Assembly: GCF_041902845.1 (NCBI RefSeq)
Contig: NZ_CP159486.1
Location: forward strand, 1,922,001-1,986,000
Source of the DNA: Limibacterium fermenti
Lineage (GTDB): Bacteria > Bacteroidota > Bacteroidia > Bacteroidales > Dysgonomonadaceae
DNA length: 64,000 bases
Direction of reading: 5' to 3'
Below are positions 1 through 8,230 of this stretch, piece by piece. The notes beneath the pieces were generated by a model that was given only the letters and a program-made list of their open reading frames with translations, searched no databases and was not told where the DNA came from. The position numbers and the translations under genes are program-made. Position 1 is the stretch's first letter, and the number at the start of each line of letters is the position of its first letter.

Positions 1-61
1 ATGTCCATTGAAAAAATAATTTTGCTCATCAAATATAATGTTAAATCGTTAATAAATAAAT

Positions 62-90
62 AACAAATCTATCATTGAATGATTTGTTGT
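62..90. repeat. Inverted repeat upstream of the polysaccharide locus promoter
   Basis: AACAAATC and GATTTGTT form the outer arms and ATCAT-TGA-ATGAT a nested perfect inner repeat. No T-tract follows, so this is a weak terminator candidate. It lies about 45 bp upstream of the -7 element of the polysaccharide-utilisation locus and could be an operator. That role is inference from position only. Confidence 0.35.
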
Positions 91-134
91 TCATTCTTGC
101 ACGATTTATGACGGTTATTGGCAAAAATACATAC

Positions 135-142
135 TACCTTTG
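135..142 (+). promoter_or_regulatory. Promoter -7 element (TACCTTTG) of the polysaccharide-utilisation locus
   Basis: TACCTTTG matches the Bacteroidota -7 consensus TAnnTTTG. It leaves an untranslated leader of about 135 nt before the first lipoprotein gene. The leader contains a small hairpin with arms GCTTA and TAAGC near 190. No clean TTTG at the usual -33 distance is seen, which fits a regulated promoter. No regulator gene of the locus lies inside the window. Confidence 0.5.
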
Positions 143-284
143 TTTCATGATAATATTTCGAATGCCCATATTTGGATGTCACACTTGCTTATGGCCATGT
201 AAGCGCTGATACCTAAAAGGATTTTTCGTATTGATTTATTGATTTAAAATGTAGTATTTATTAGTCTAAAAAAAGCATGAAAGA

Positions 285-1811
285 ATGAAAAAGAAAACTT
301 CATTTAAAAAGAGGAAGGTTTTGTTTGTATTACTAGGATCTTTATTTGTATTATCCTTATCCGCATGGATTACAGGATGTAAAGATGACCATGGATATCC
401 TGATGTTGACGGATTGAGTCCTGTCCTGACTTTAACGTCGGATGATATTCAGACTGCAGCCGGACGATCGATTACGATTGAAGGAGTTATAAGTGATAAG
501 GATGGAATTTCGGCTATCAAGCTTGAATGTCCGGAGTTAAATCTTGACAAAACCATTGATGTGATTGAAATCTATGAAAAACCTCTTGAAACATATGAGT
601 TGAATTACAAATTCAACATGAAAAGAGATGAAATTAGAGAATCCTTCACTATTAAGGTTACAGTGTTTGATGTGGGGAATCGTTCTGTATCACAAGATAT
701 GCATGTAACGATGGATGGTGATTTTGAAAATCCCATTTTCACGCTTTCACCTGATAAAAATGTTACAGTGCTTATCAAATCCGAAACGAAATTTAATTTG
801 CGCTTCTCTATTTCGGATGATCGTGCTTTAGATTATTTGACGATAGAAATTCCCGGTATAGAAGGATTTGAGCCACTGAGATTAGATGCTAAAGGCGAAA
901 ACAAATTTGAATTTATGCAAAAAATCATATTGCCGAATAAAGCGCAGGAGTATAATGTGACGGTTACTGCCACAGATAAAAGTGGAAAACAATCGATCGT
1001 AAAAAGTGTGATCTCCGTCTCTGAAATGCCTGACTTCGAAAAGATGTACTTGGCCGATGTCGCTACAACGGAGGAGCTCAACAACGACGTATTTGGGGTG
1101 CCCATGCGTATCGAACGTACGAGAGCTTATCAATATAAGGCAAATTACTATTGCCAAAAAGCCGGTACGGAGATTTTCTTCCTTCCTCAAAAGAGTGACT
1201 TCTCTCCAATATGCTTTGGGCTTGATCCGGAAGACAATAGCAAATTAACGGATGATCCTGAATCTGCGAAACCCATCGTGTTGGAGCAAGCCAACATTTA
1301 TTATGAAATTACTTTCGATACAAGGAAGAGTACTTATAATATTAAGACATATTCGATTGCTGAAGCCATTGACCCAATACCTCATAAATACGGATCTACA
1401 AACCTTGACACATGGGGGGATGGCGGTTCCTGGTTGCAAGAGTTCTATTTCGGTTATATGACAAGTAAACCCAGCCAAGTGCAACGCTTCACTCAAGACA
1501 ATACCAACTCTCATCTCTTCTATCTCGAAGAGCCATTGCCTCTTGAAGCCGGTACGCAAATGAATTTCGTAATTCATAACTGGCATTCTGACAATTGGTG
1601 GAACTATTGTACGTGGCGTGTTGATAATTCAACTGATCCGGAAATTTTCGGTTATTATGGTAAGGAAGCGAAGTACACGAATCCTGCATGGACGAAGCCT
1701 GATCATGTAGGAGATAATTGGGCAAAACCAACAGTTAACGTAACCGGTAATTATAAACTCATATTTGATGCTCATCTTGAAAGGGCAAAACTGGTTCGGG
1801 TAACTAAATAA
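285..1811 (+). CDS. SusE/SusF-like surface glycan-binding lipoprotein
   Basis: This 508-residue protein starts with a positively charged signal peptide ending in a lipobox (ITGC, Cys at about 32) followed by K-D-D, an acidic stretch typical of lipoproteins exported to the Bacteroidota cell surface. Residues about 45-250 look like two Ig-like beta-sandwich repeats. The C-terminal part (about 255-508) is rich in Trp/Tyr and ends in a strand pattern (NYKLIFDAHLERAKLV) resembling the last domain of SusE/SusF-type binding proteins. It is the first gene of the locus, 14 bp before the SusC start. SusE-type genes more often follow SusD, so the order is slightly unusual. A role in binding the target polysaccharide at the surface is inferred from context; the ligand is unknown. 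Confidence 0.7.
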   Translation: MKKKTSFKKRKVLFVLLGSLFVLSLSAWITGCKDDHGYPDVDGLSPVLTLTSDDIQTAAGRSITIEGVISDKDGISAIKLECPELNLDKTIDVIEIYEKPLETYELNYKFNMKRDEIRESFTIKVTVFDVGNRSVSQDMHVTMDGDFENPIFTLSPDKNVTVLIKSETKFNLRFSISDDRALDYLTIEIPGIEGFEPLRLDAKGENKFEFMQKIILPNKAQEYNVTVTATDKSGKQSIVKSVISVSEMPDFEKMYLADVATTEELNNDVFGVPMRIERTRAYQYKANYYCQKAGTEIFFLPQKSDFSPICFGLDPEDNSKLTDDPESAKPIVLEQANIYYEITFDTRKSTYNIKTYSIAEAIDPIPHKYGSTNLDTWGDGGSWLQEFYFGYMTSKPSQVQRFTQDNTNSHLFYLEEPLPLEAGTQMNFVIHNWHSDNWWNYCTWRVDNSTDPEIFGYYGKEAKYTNPAWTKPDHVGDNWAKPTVNVTGNYKLIFDAHLERAKLVRVTK

Positions 1812-1825
1812 AAACATTGAGGAAT

Positions 1826-4800
1826 ATGAAAAAACAGATATTATTATTGTGTTTTGCACTGATCAGTTTATATACGCAGGCGCAAATCACTGTAAAGGGA
1901 GTCGTAACTTCAGCGACAGATAATGAACCTGTGATCGGAGCCACCATCATAGTGAAAGGTTCGGGAAATGGTACGATCACTGATTTGAATGGTAATTATG
2001 CGTTGAGTAATGTTTCCGCAGATGCGATACTCGTATTTTCGTCCATCGGGTTTAAATCACAGGAAATACCGGTAAGCAATCGAACGACTATAAACGTAAT
2101 TCTGAAAGAAGCAAACGAGCTCCTTGACGAGTTGGTGGTAATTGGGTATGGTGCTGTAAAAAGAAGTGATTTAACCAGTTCTATTTCCACGGTAAAAGGA
2201 GAACAGATTACGGAAGTAACGGTTGGAAATGCCATGGATGCGCTTCAAGGAAAAGTAAATGGCGTACAAGTTACCAGTGGCGGTGGTCCGGGTACACAAC
2301 CTAAGGTTTTGATTCGCGGGGTTACTACCGTCAATAACAGTGACCCGCTTTATGTGGTTGATGGAATGCCCGTGGGAACAAATATTAATTTTTTGAATAG
2401 TAGCGATATCGAATCGATGGAAGTATTGAAAGATGCTTCAGCTGCTGCCATCTATGGTACGCGCGGATCTAATGGAGTTATTCTTATCACGACTAAAAAA
2501 GGGGTTTCAGGAGAAGCCCGATTTAATTTTAGTTCTTCTCTCGGATTTCAAACACTTTCTAATCCGAATATGGCAAAAGCATCCGAATATGAACAAGTCT
2601 TCAAGGCTCGTTATATTAATGACGACCGTACTCCGATGTGGAAAGGGAATGATAATATTACCGACGCTGAAAGTATCGATTGGTGGAACCAAGTTGTTAA
2701 TAAAACCGCTCTCATACAAAATTATGCTTTTAATGTTTCGGGCGGGTCCGATAAACTTATCTATAACTTGAGCCTTGGTTATTTCCGCAACAATTCGCAA
2801 TATGATGTAGGCTATTGGGATAAAATTAATGTCCGTTTGAATACGGAATATACTTTTAATAGGTATGTGAAAATGGGATTTGATATCGCGCCGCGGGTAG
2901 AATCGTGGGATGATACGCCTAATTTGTTTTCATCCGCTATGGGCATGGATCCGACAACACCGGTTTTTAAACCGGAAGAGGAGTGGGTGGATAATGGATA
3001 CAGCAACTATGAGCGTTCACGTAATAATCAAACGCATAATCCGGCAGGATCGCTTGCCCGCCAGAATGCCCATTCCCGAGAATACGGAGTTATTCTTAAT
3101 CCGTATCTGCAATTGACTCCGATCGAAAATTTAACTTTACGGACACAATTCGGAGCCAATGCTCATATTCGTCGCTCGGATTCTTTTGCACCTCAGTTCT
3201 TTATTGATGCTCTTGAACAAAAAGCGCTGAACGAAATTTCCCGTGAAATGAAAGAATGGCTGGATTGGAATTGGACCAATACAGCTAATTATAGGATCAC
3301 TTTTGCCGATAAGCATAATCTAAATGCGATGCTCGGTTTTACTGCGGAGCGTTTTGCTGAATATCAAATCAAGGCATCTCGCGAAAAGATTCCTAATAAT
3401 TCCGAAATTCTGCGAGAAGTGAATGCAGGGACTCAAAATCAGAAAGGAGAAGGTAAAACCTCTTATAATACCCTCGTATCCTATTTGAGCCGAATCATGT
3501 ATAATTATGACAACCGCTATTACCTGACAGCATCGTTAAGGGCCGATGGTTCTTCTAAATTTCCGAAAGGAAATAAATATGGAATATTCCCTTCTTTATC
3601 AGCGGCATGGCGCCTTACAAGTGAAAGTTTTATGGAAGATCAGGAGTTTTTCAGTAACTTGAAAATCCGCGGAGGTTGGGGACGAGTAGGAAATCAGAAT
3701 ATTGAAAATTCGGCACCCCTTACTTTACTTTCCCAGTCTGATTATGTGTTCGGATTAACTCCTGCTCGTGTTACCGGTACCTCTATTTCCAGTGTCGGTA
3801 ATACGATGTTAAAATGGGAAACAGTAGAAGATTGGAATATCGGGGTCGATATGTCGCTCTTAAATGCACATATGGATGTTACGTTCGATATCTATCAGAA
3901 AAAGTCGATGGATATGCTCTATAAAAAGCAAAATATCTATGCGGTAGGTTATCCGGATTGGAATAGCCAAATATGGATGAATATTGGGAGTATGAAAGCG
4001 AGCGGTTGGGAATTGGGGCTCAACTGGAATGATAAAGTGTCAGATATCTCTTATAATGTGGGCGTCAATCTTTCTGCTGTAAAAAATAAAGCAATCAAGT
4101 TTTCAGGTGATGGGGCGGTACTTACCGGAGAATTCAATCAAGATAAAATTATCAGAAACGAAGATGGAGGTGAAATATCTCGCTTTTACGGGTATATAGC
4201 AGACGGATTGTTTCAAAACCAAAGGGAAGTAAATGCTCACACCGATGAACACGGTACAATTATCCAAGAACATGCCAAGCCGGGAGATATTCGATTCAAA
4301 GACCTTAATCACGATGGGGTATTGAATGAAAAAGATAAGACATGGATTGGAAATCCCTATCCGGATCTGATGCTTGGGTTTAATGTAGGGCTTAATTATA
4401 AGAATATCGATTTTAGGGCCAATTTTTATGGTACCTTCGGCAATGATATTTTTAATAAGAGCAAAGGACTCTATGGGGGTACGGGAGGTTCGAATGTTTA
4501 TGCGGGAACGCTGTCAAAAGTGTGGACAGGAGAAGGTACCAGTAATGATATTCCCCGTTTATCGGTGAATGATATGAATCAAAATTATACGCGTGTATCC
4601 AGCTTTTATGTAGAGGATGGTTCTTACATGCGTTGTAAACTCCTCCAAATCGGTTATACCTTACCCTATAAATTCGGTGGGAATACAGAGCTTCGGCTTT
4701 CGTTTTCAGCCCAAAACTTGTTCACGATTACCGGTTATTCGGGTATGGATCCCGAACGCCCGCAAATTGGGAACGACGGAAGTGTGATTGAAACCGGAAT

Positions 4801-4861
4801 TGATGGGATTGCTTATCCGAATCCTCGTACCTTTTTATTAGGTATAGATTTTAAATTTTAA
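1826..4861 (+). CDS. SusC-like TonB-dependent outer-membrane transporter
   Basis: The protein is about 1011 residues and imports oligosaccharides through the outer membrane using TonB energy. After a signal peptide (residues 1-19) comes a carboxypeptidase-D-regulatory-like domain (about 20-100, GVVTSATDNEPVIGATIIVKG), a TonB-box-like ELLDELVVIGYG, the plug domain (KVLIRGVTTVNNSDPLYVVDG, then DASAAAIYGTRGSNGVILITTKKG) and a long beta-barrel ending in an aromatic C-terminus (GIDFKF). An upstream in-frame TTG at 1817 exists, but ATG at 1826 gives the normal MKKQ signal peptide and is preferred. It is co-transcribed with SusD, which starts 13 bp later. Length and domain order are normal for the SusC/RagA family. 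Confidence 0.95.
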   Translation: MKKQILLLCFALISLYTQAQITVKGVVTSATDNEPVIGATIIVKGSGNGTITDLNGNYALSNVSADAILVFSSIGFKSQEIPVSNRTTINVILKEANELLDELVVIGYGAVKRSDLTSSISTVKGEQITEVTVGNAMDALQGKVNGVQVTSGGGPGTQPKVLIRGVTTVNNSDPLYVVDGMPVGTNINFLNSSDIESMEVLKDASAAAIYGTRGSNGVILITTKKGVSGEARFNFSSSLGFQTLSNPNMAKASEYEQVFKARYINDDRTPMWKGNDNITDAESIDWWNQVVNKTALIQNYAFNVSGGSDKLIYNLSLGYFRNNSQYDVGYWDKINVRLNTEYTFNRYVKMGFDIAPRVESWDDTPNLFSSAMGMDPTTPVFKPEEEWVDNGYSNYERSRNNQTHNPAGSLARQNAHSREYGVILNPYLQLTPIENLTLRTQFGANAHIRRSDSFAPQFFIDALEQKALNEISREMKEWLDWNWTNTANYRITFADKHNLNAMLGFTAERFAEYQIKASREKIPNNSEILREVNAGTQNQKGEGKTSYNTLVSYLSRIMYNYDNRYYLTASLRADGSSKFPKGNKYGIFPSLSAAWRLTSESFMEDQEFFSNLKIRGGWGRVGNQNIENSAPLTLLSQSDYVFGLTPARVTGTSISSVGNTMLKWETVEDWNIGVDMSLLNAHMDVTFDIYQKKSMDMLYKKQNIYAVGYPDWNSQIWMNIGSMKASGWELGLNWNDKVSDISYNVGVNLSAVKNKAIKFSGDGAVLTGEFNQDKIIRNEDGGEISRFYGYIADGLFQNQREVNAHTDEHGTIIQEHAKPGDIRFKDLNHDGVLNEKDKTWIGNPYPDLMLGFNVGLNYKNIDFRANFYGTFGNDIFNKSKGLYGGTGGSNVYAGTLSKVWTGEGTSNDIPRLSVNDMNQNYTRVSSFYVEDGSYMRCKLLQIGYTLPYKFGGNTELRLSFSAQNLFTITGYSGMDPERPQIGNDGSVIETGIDGIAYPNPRTFLLGIDFKF

Positions 4862-4874
4862 TTTCTTAGAGACT

Positions 4875-6539
4875 ATGAATATGAAACAGATATTGAGTAT
4901 AATTGCATTAATTGCCTCTGTTGTCTTCATCGGATGTAGTGATTTCCTGGAAGAAGAGGTAAGAGGACAAGAAAATCTGGATACCTATTTTCAGACGGAA
5001 GAAGAAGCTGAATCGTTTCTTACCGGTTGTTACTCCGCTTTAACTTACGGCGGTTGGTGGCAGATTAATAAAATATGGTTGTTATCGGATATGTGCAGCG
5101 ATGATTCGTGGATGGGTAATACCAGTCAGGATCAAGGAGATTATATTTCTCTGGCACATTATCAAGGCACCGGACAATCGAATGAGGCTGTTGCCAACTT
5201 CTGGCAATATCGATATAAGGGTATTCTTCGTTGCAATATTGCTATTGAAAGAATCCCGGAGGCTCCGATCTTAAATCAAGCAAAAAAGAGCAGGCTCGTT
5301 GCTGAGGCAAGATTCCTGCGGGCTTATTATTATTTCGAGTTGGTTAAGAACTTTGGAGATATACCCCTGATTACCGGTTTTTTAATGCCGGATAAGATTG
5401 TGGGAATTACTCGTAGTAATGTAAGCACGATCTATGAATTTATAGAAGAAGACTTGAAAGCTGCTGCTGAAGTTTTGCCTCAACGTAGTGAGTATGATGC
5501 TGCCGATATAGGGCGGGCTACTCGTGGTGCAGCTTTAGGGTATTTGGGTAAAACCTATCTTTATCAGGAAAAGTGGAAAGAAGCTCGGGATGTGCTTAAA
5601 ACGCTCATTGATGAAGACGAATATGACTTGCTGAAAAACTTTGGCGATGTATGGTCGGTAGATCATAATAACAGTGAGGAGTCGTTGTTTGAAGTACAGT
5701 ATATGTACGATGGCGTATATGCTTTGGGAGGATCTTTAGCGATTATAACCGGAGCGCGTAGTGGCCCCGGTGACGGATGGTCGTGGTGCCAACCCACAAG
5801 TGATCTTGAGAATACATTTATTGCCGCTGGTGATGATGAACGTCTGAAATGGACGATTATTAAAACGGGTTGTACAGAGATAGCAGGAGAAGAAGACTTT
5901 GACGTATTTATTGAGAATAGTAAAAAGATGTCTTCCTATCAAAGCTACATAGAGAAATACGGTTGGGATGAAAATTGCTACATCGTTGATCCGAAAGATC
6001 ATAAATCTGCGCGCATTAACCGGAAATTCTTTATCCCTTACAGCAAACGCCCGGAAGTGTATAATCTCGATAAAATCCCATTGAATCATAGATTGTTAAG
6101 GTATGCAGATGTCTTACTCATGTATGCTGAAGCTTGTAATGAATTGAGCGAGGATGCTACCGCAAAAACGTATCTTAACAAAGTCCGTACTCGTGTTCAT
6201 TTAGCCGATATTACCGCGAGTGGAAATGAACTTAGGAAAGCAATTCGTACCGAACGCCGCTTGGAGTTGGCATTAGAGAACAATCGCTTGTACGATATTC
6301 GCCGTTGGACAGATGATAACGGAAAAAAAGTAATTTCTAATCTTTTTGGGCCGAATGGAACATTTGTCCAATATAACACAAATGAAAATACGGCTGATAT
6401 TTATGAATGGGAAAATCAAGGTGAACCAAGTAGTAAAGGAAGTACCTTTAAGGAAGAGCGGGATTTGGTATTTCCTATTCCTTTATATGAAATAACGATG
6501 TCAAATGGTTCTATCACCCAGAATCCAGGGTGGAATTAA
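4875..6539 (+). CDS. SusD/RagB-like surface nutrient-binding lipoprotein
   Basis: This 554-residue lipoprotein has its lipobox at FIGC (Cys about 21) followed by SDFLEEE. It forms the lid of the SusC transporter and binds glycan at the surface. SusD-like hallmarks are the N-terminal TPR-like helices (RFLRAYYYFELVKNFGDIPLI; TRGAALGYLGKTYLYQEKW) and the C-terminal SusD domain (RLLRYADVLLMYAEACNE; RRLELALENNRLYDIRRW). The partner susC lies 13 bp upstream. A strong hairpin with a T-tract follows at 6564, so susCD may be expressed at a higher level than the hydrolase genes behind it. Confidence 0.95.
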   Translation: MNMKQILSIIALIASVVFIGCSDFLEEEVRGQENLDTYFQTEEEAESFLTGCYSALTYGGWWQINKIWLLSDMCSDDSWMGNTSQDQGDYISLAHYQGTGQSNEAVANFWQYRYKGILRCNIAIERIPEAPILNQAKKSRLVAEARFLRAYYYFELVKNFGDIPLITGFLMPDKIVGITRSNVSTIYEFIEEDLKAAAEVLPQRSEYDAADIGRATRGAALGYLGKTYLYQEKWKEARDVLKTLIDEDEYDLLKNFGDVWSVDHNNSEESLFEVQYMYDGVYALGGSLAIITGARSGPGDGWSWCQPTSDLENTFIAAGDDERLKWTIIKTGCTEIAGEEDFDVFIENSKKMSSYQSYIEKYGWDENCYIVDPKDHKSARINRKFFIPYSKRPEVYNLDKIPLNHRLLRYADVLLMYAEACNELSEDATAKTYLNKVRTRVHLADITASGNELRKAIRTERRLELALENNRLYDIRRWTDDNGKKVISNLFGPNGTFVQYNTNENTADIYEWENQGEPSSKGSTFKEERDLVFPIPLYEITMSNGSITQNPGWN

Positions 6540-6563
6540 AAAATCCATAAGGTAATTATATTT

Positions 6564-6606
6564 CTGCCGCGGGTAGTTTAAAAGATTATTCCGCGGCAGT
6601 TTTTAT
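6564..6606 (+). terminator. Intrinsic terminator or attenuator between susD and GH30
   Basis: A perfect 9-bp GC-rich stem (CTGCCGCGG at 6564-6572, CCGCGGCAG at 6591-6599) is followed at once by TTTTTATT. It lies in the 81-bp gap between the SusD-like gene and the GH30 gene. Partial termination here would set a transport-versus-hydrolase expression ratio. Confidence 0.85.
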
Positions 6607-6620
6607 TAAGCTACACTGTT

Positions 6621-8213
6621 ATGATGAAATTCAAATATTATTTTCTCATTCTTTTTATAGTTGCATCTTTTTCGTGCAGTAAGAGTCCGACGACTCTCCC
6701 CATCCAATCCGGAACAATTTTTGAAAAGTCGATTACGATCGATATCGGAAAAACGTTTCAGACGATGGATGGATTTGGAGCTTCTGACTGTTGGACGGCT
6801 AACTATGTTGGCCGCGATTGGAGTTTCGATCAAAGAGAAGCCATCGCTCGCTTGCTCTTTTCAAAAGAGATTAAAGAGGGTGATCCGGAAGGAATCGGTC
6901 TTTCTATGTGGAGATTCAACCTGGGTGCCGGAACTTCTGAACAAGGCAATGCGAGTGGAATTGAAGATCAATCCCGCCGGGCAGAATGTTTTTTGAACGA
7001 GGACGGCACTTTTAATTGGCAAAAACAACAAGGCCAACAATTCTTTTTGGAAAAAGCGCATGAATATGGGTGTAACTCTTTCGTCATGTTTAGTAACTCT
7101 CCTCCGGTTTATTATACCTTTAACGGTAAAGGCTATTCCGACCGAGGGGCATATTCTAATCTCAAACCCGAGCATTATACCGACTTCGCTCTTTATATGG
7201 CGAATGTCGCAAGCTATTTTAAGAATAATAAAAATATTCCATTTTCTTATATAAGTCCGGTCAATGAACCGCAATATAATTGGGACGCACCTTCCCAAGA
7301 AGGGACAGGTTGGCAAAACAAGGAAATCAAGCATTTAGCAGTTGAATTAGATAAAGCGCTTACGCAACAAAATCTGGAATCAAAAATTTTAATTACCGAA
7401 TCCGGTGACTGGGAATATCTCTATAAATCAAAAGGAAATGCAGGTCGTAGTAACCAAATAAAAGAATTCTTTTCCCCTCAGTCCGAAAATTATATAGGTG
7501 ATCTTTCGCATGTTCCACCACTTATCGGGGGCCATAGCTATTGGACAGACGGGAATTGGAATACGCTTTCACAAGTACGTCAGGAGCTTGCTTCGGCTGC
7601 CGCTTCGCACGGATTAAAGATCTATCAAACCGAATGGAGTATGCTGGGAGATCATTACAATGATAAAGATTATCCGGGAAATGAAACATCAACATACCTT
7701 GATATCGCTTTGCATATGGCTAAAGTGATGCATCACGATCTTACAACCGCCAATGTTAGTTCCTGGTCTTATTGGACGGCGTTGGATATGGACCGCTGGA
7801 ACCACAAAAATCGTTTCCTATTAATCAAATTAACGCCTGCCGGTGGCGCTTATGGCGATATCTCTCAGAGTGGTTCCCATGAGGCTATGAAAAACTTATG
7901 GGTACTGGGGAATTATAGTCTTTTTATACGTCCGGGCTATCAACGCATAGATTTAAATATTAAAAATCCTTCCGATTCATTTTTTGGGTCTGCCTGGTTA
8001 TCTCCGTCAAAGGATAAGGTGGTAATTGTATTTACCAATATGACGGCCAACAGTCTGGAAGTCGCGCTTGATTTGAAAGGGATGAGCAAAAAACATCTTT
8101 CAATAAAACGGTACGTTACCTCATCAAGAAAAAATCTTCAAGAGGATATTCCCAAAGATGATATATGTATGGTAGATCCTCAGTCAGTTACTACATTTGT
8201 ACTTCAATATTAA
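6621..8213 (+). CDS. Glycoside hydrolase family 30, lipoprotein
   Basis: A 530-residue secreted glycosidase. The signal peptide ends at SFSC (lipobox Cys about 19). The (beta/alpha)8 catalytic domain spans about residues 40-440, starting QTMDGFGASDCWTA. The acid/base Glu is E216 in SPVNEPQYNW and the nucleophile Glu is E338 in YQTEWSM, the two signatures of clan A family 30. The last 90 residues form the usual side beta-domain. Family 30 covers beta-1,6-glucanases, beta-1,6-galactanases, xylanases and others; the subfamily and linkage cannot be set from the sequence. With GH2, GH43 and GH35 neighbours, a galactose-rich plant or host glycan is a reasonable guess. The next gene follows after 17 bp. 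Confidence 0.88.
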   Translation: MMKFKYYFLILFIVASFSCSKSPTTLPIQSGTIFEKSITIDIGKTFQTMDGFGASDCWTANYVGRDWSFDQREAIARLLFSKEIKEGDPEGIGLSMWRFNLGAGTSEQGNASGIEDQSRRAECFLNEDGTFNWQKQQGQQFFLEKAHEYGCNSFVMFSNSPPVYYTFNGKGYSDRGAYSNLKPEHYTDFALYMANVASYFKNNKNIPFSYISPVNEPQYNWDAPSQEGTGWQNKEIKHLAVELDKALTQQNLESKILITESGDWEYLYKSKGNAGRSNQIKEFFSPQSENYIGDLSHVPPLIGGHSYWTDGNWNTLSQVRQELASAAASHGLKIYQTEWSMLGDHYNDKDYPGNETSTYLDIALHMAKVMHHDLTTANVSSWSYWTALDMDRWNHKNRFLLIKLTPAGGAYGDISQSGSHEAMKNLWVLGNYSLFIRPGYQRIDLNIKNPSDSFFGSAWLSPSKDKVVIVFTNMTANSLEVALDLKGMSKKHLSIKRYVTSSRKNLQEDIPKDDICMVDPQSVTTFVLQY

Positions 8214-8230
8214 TAAAATAAACGAGCATC

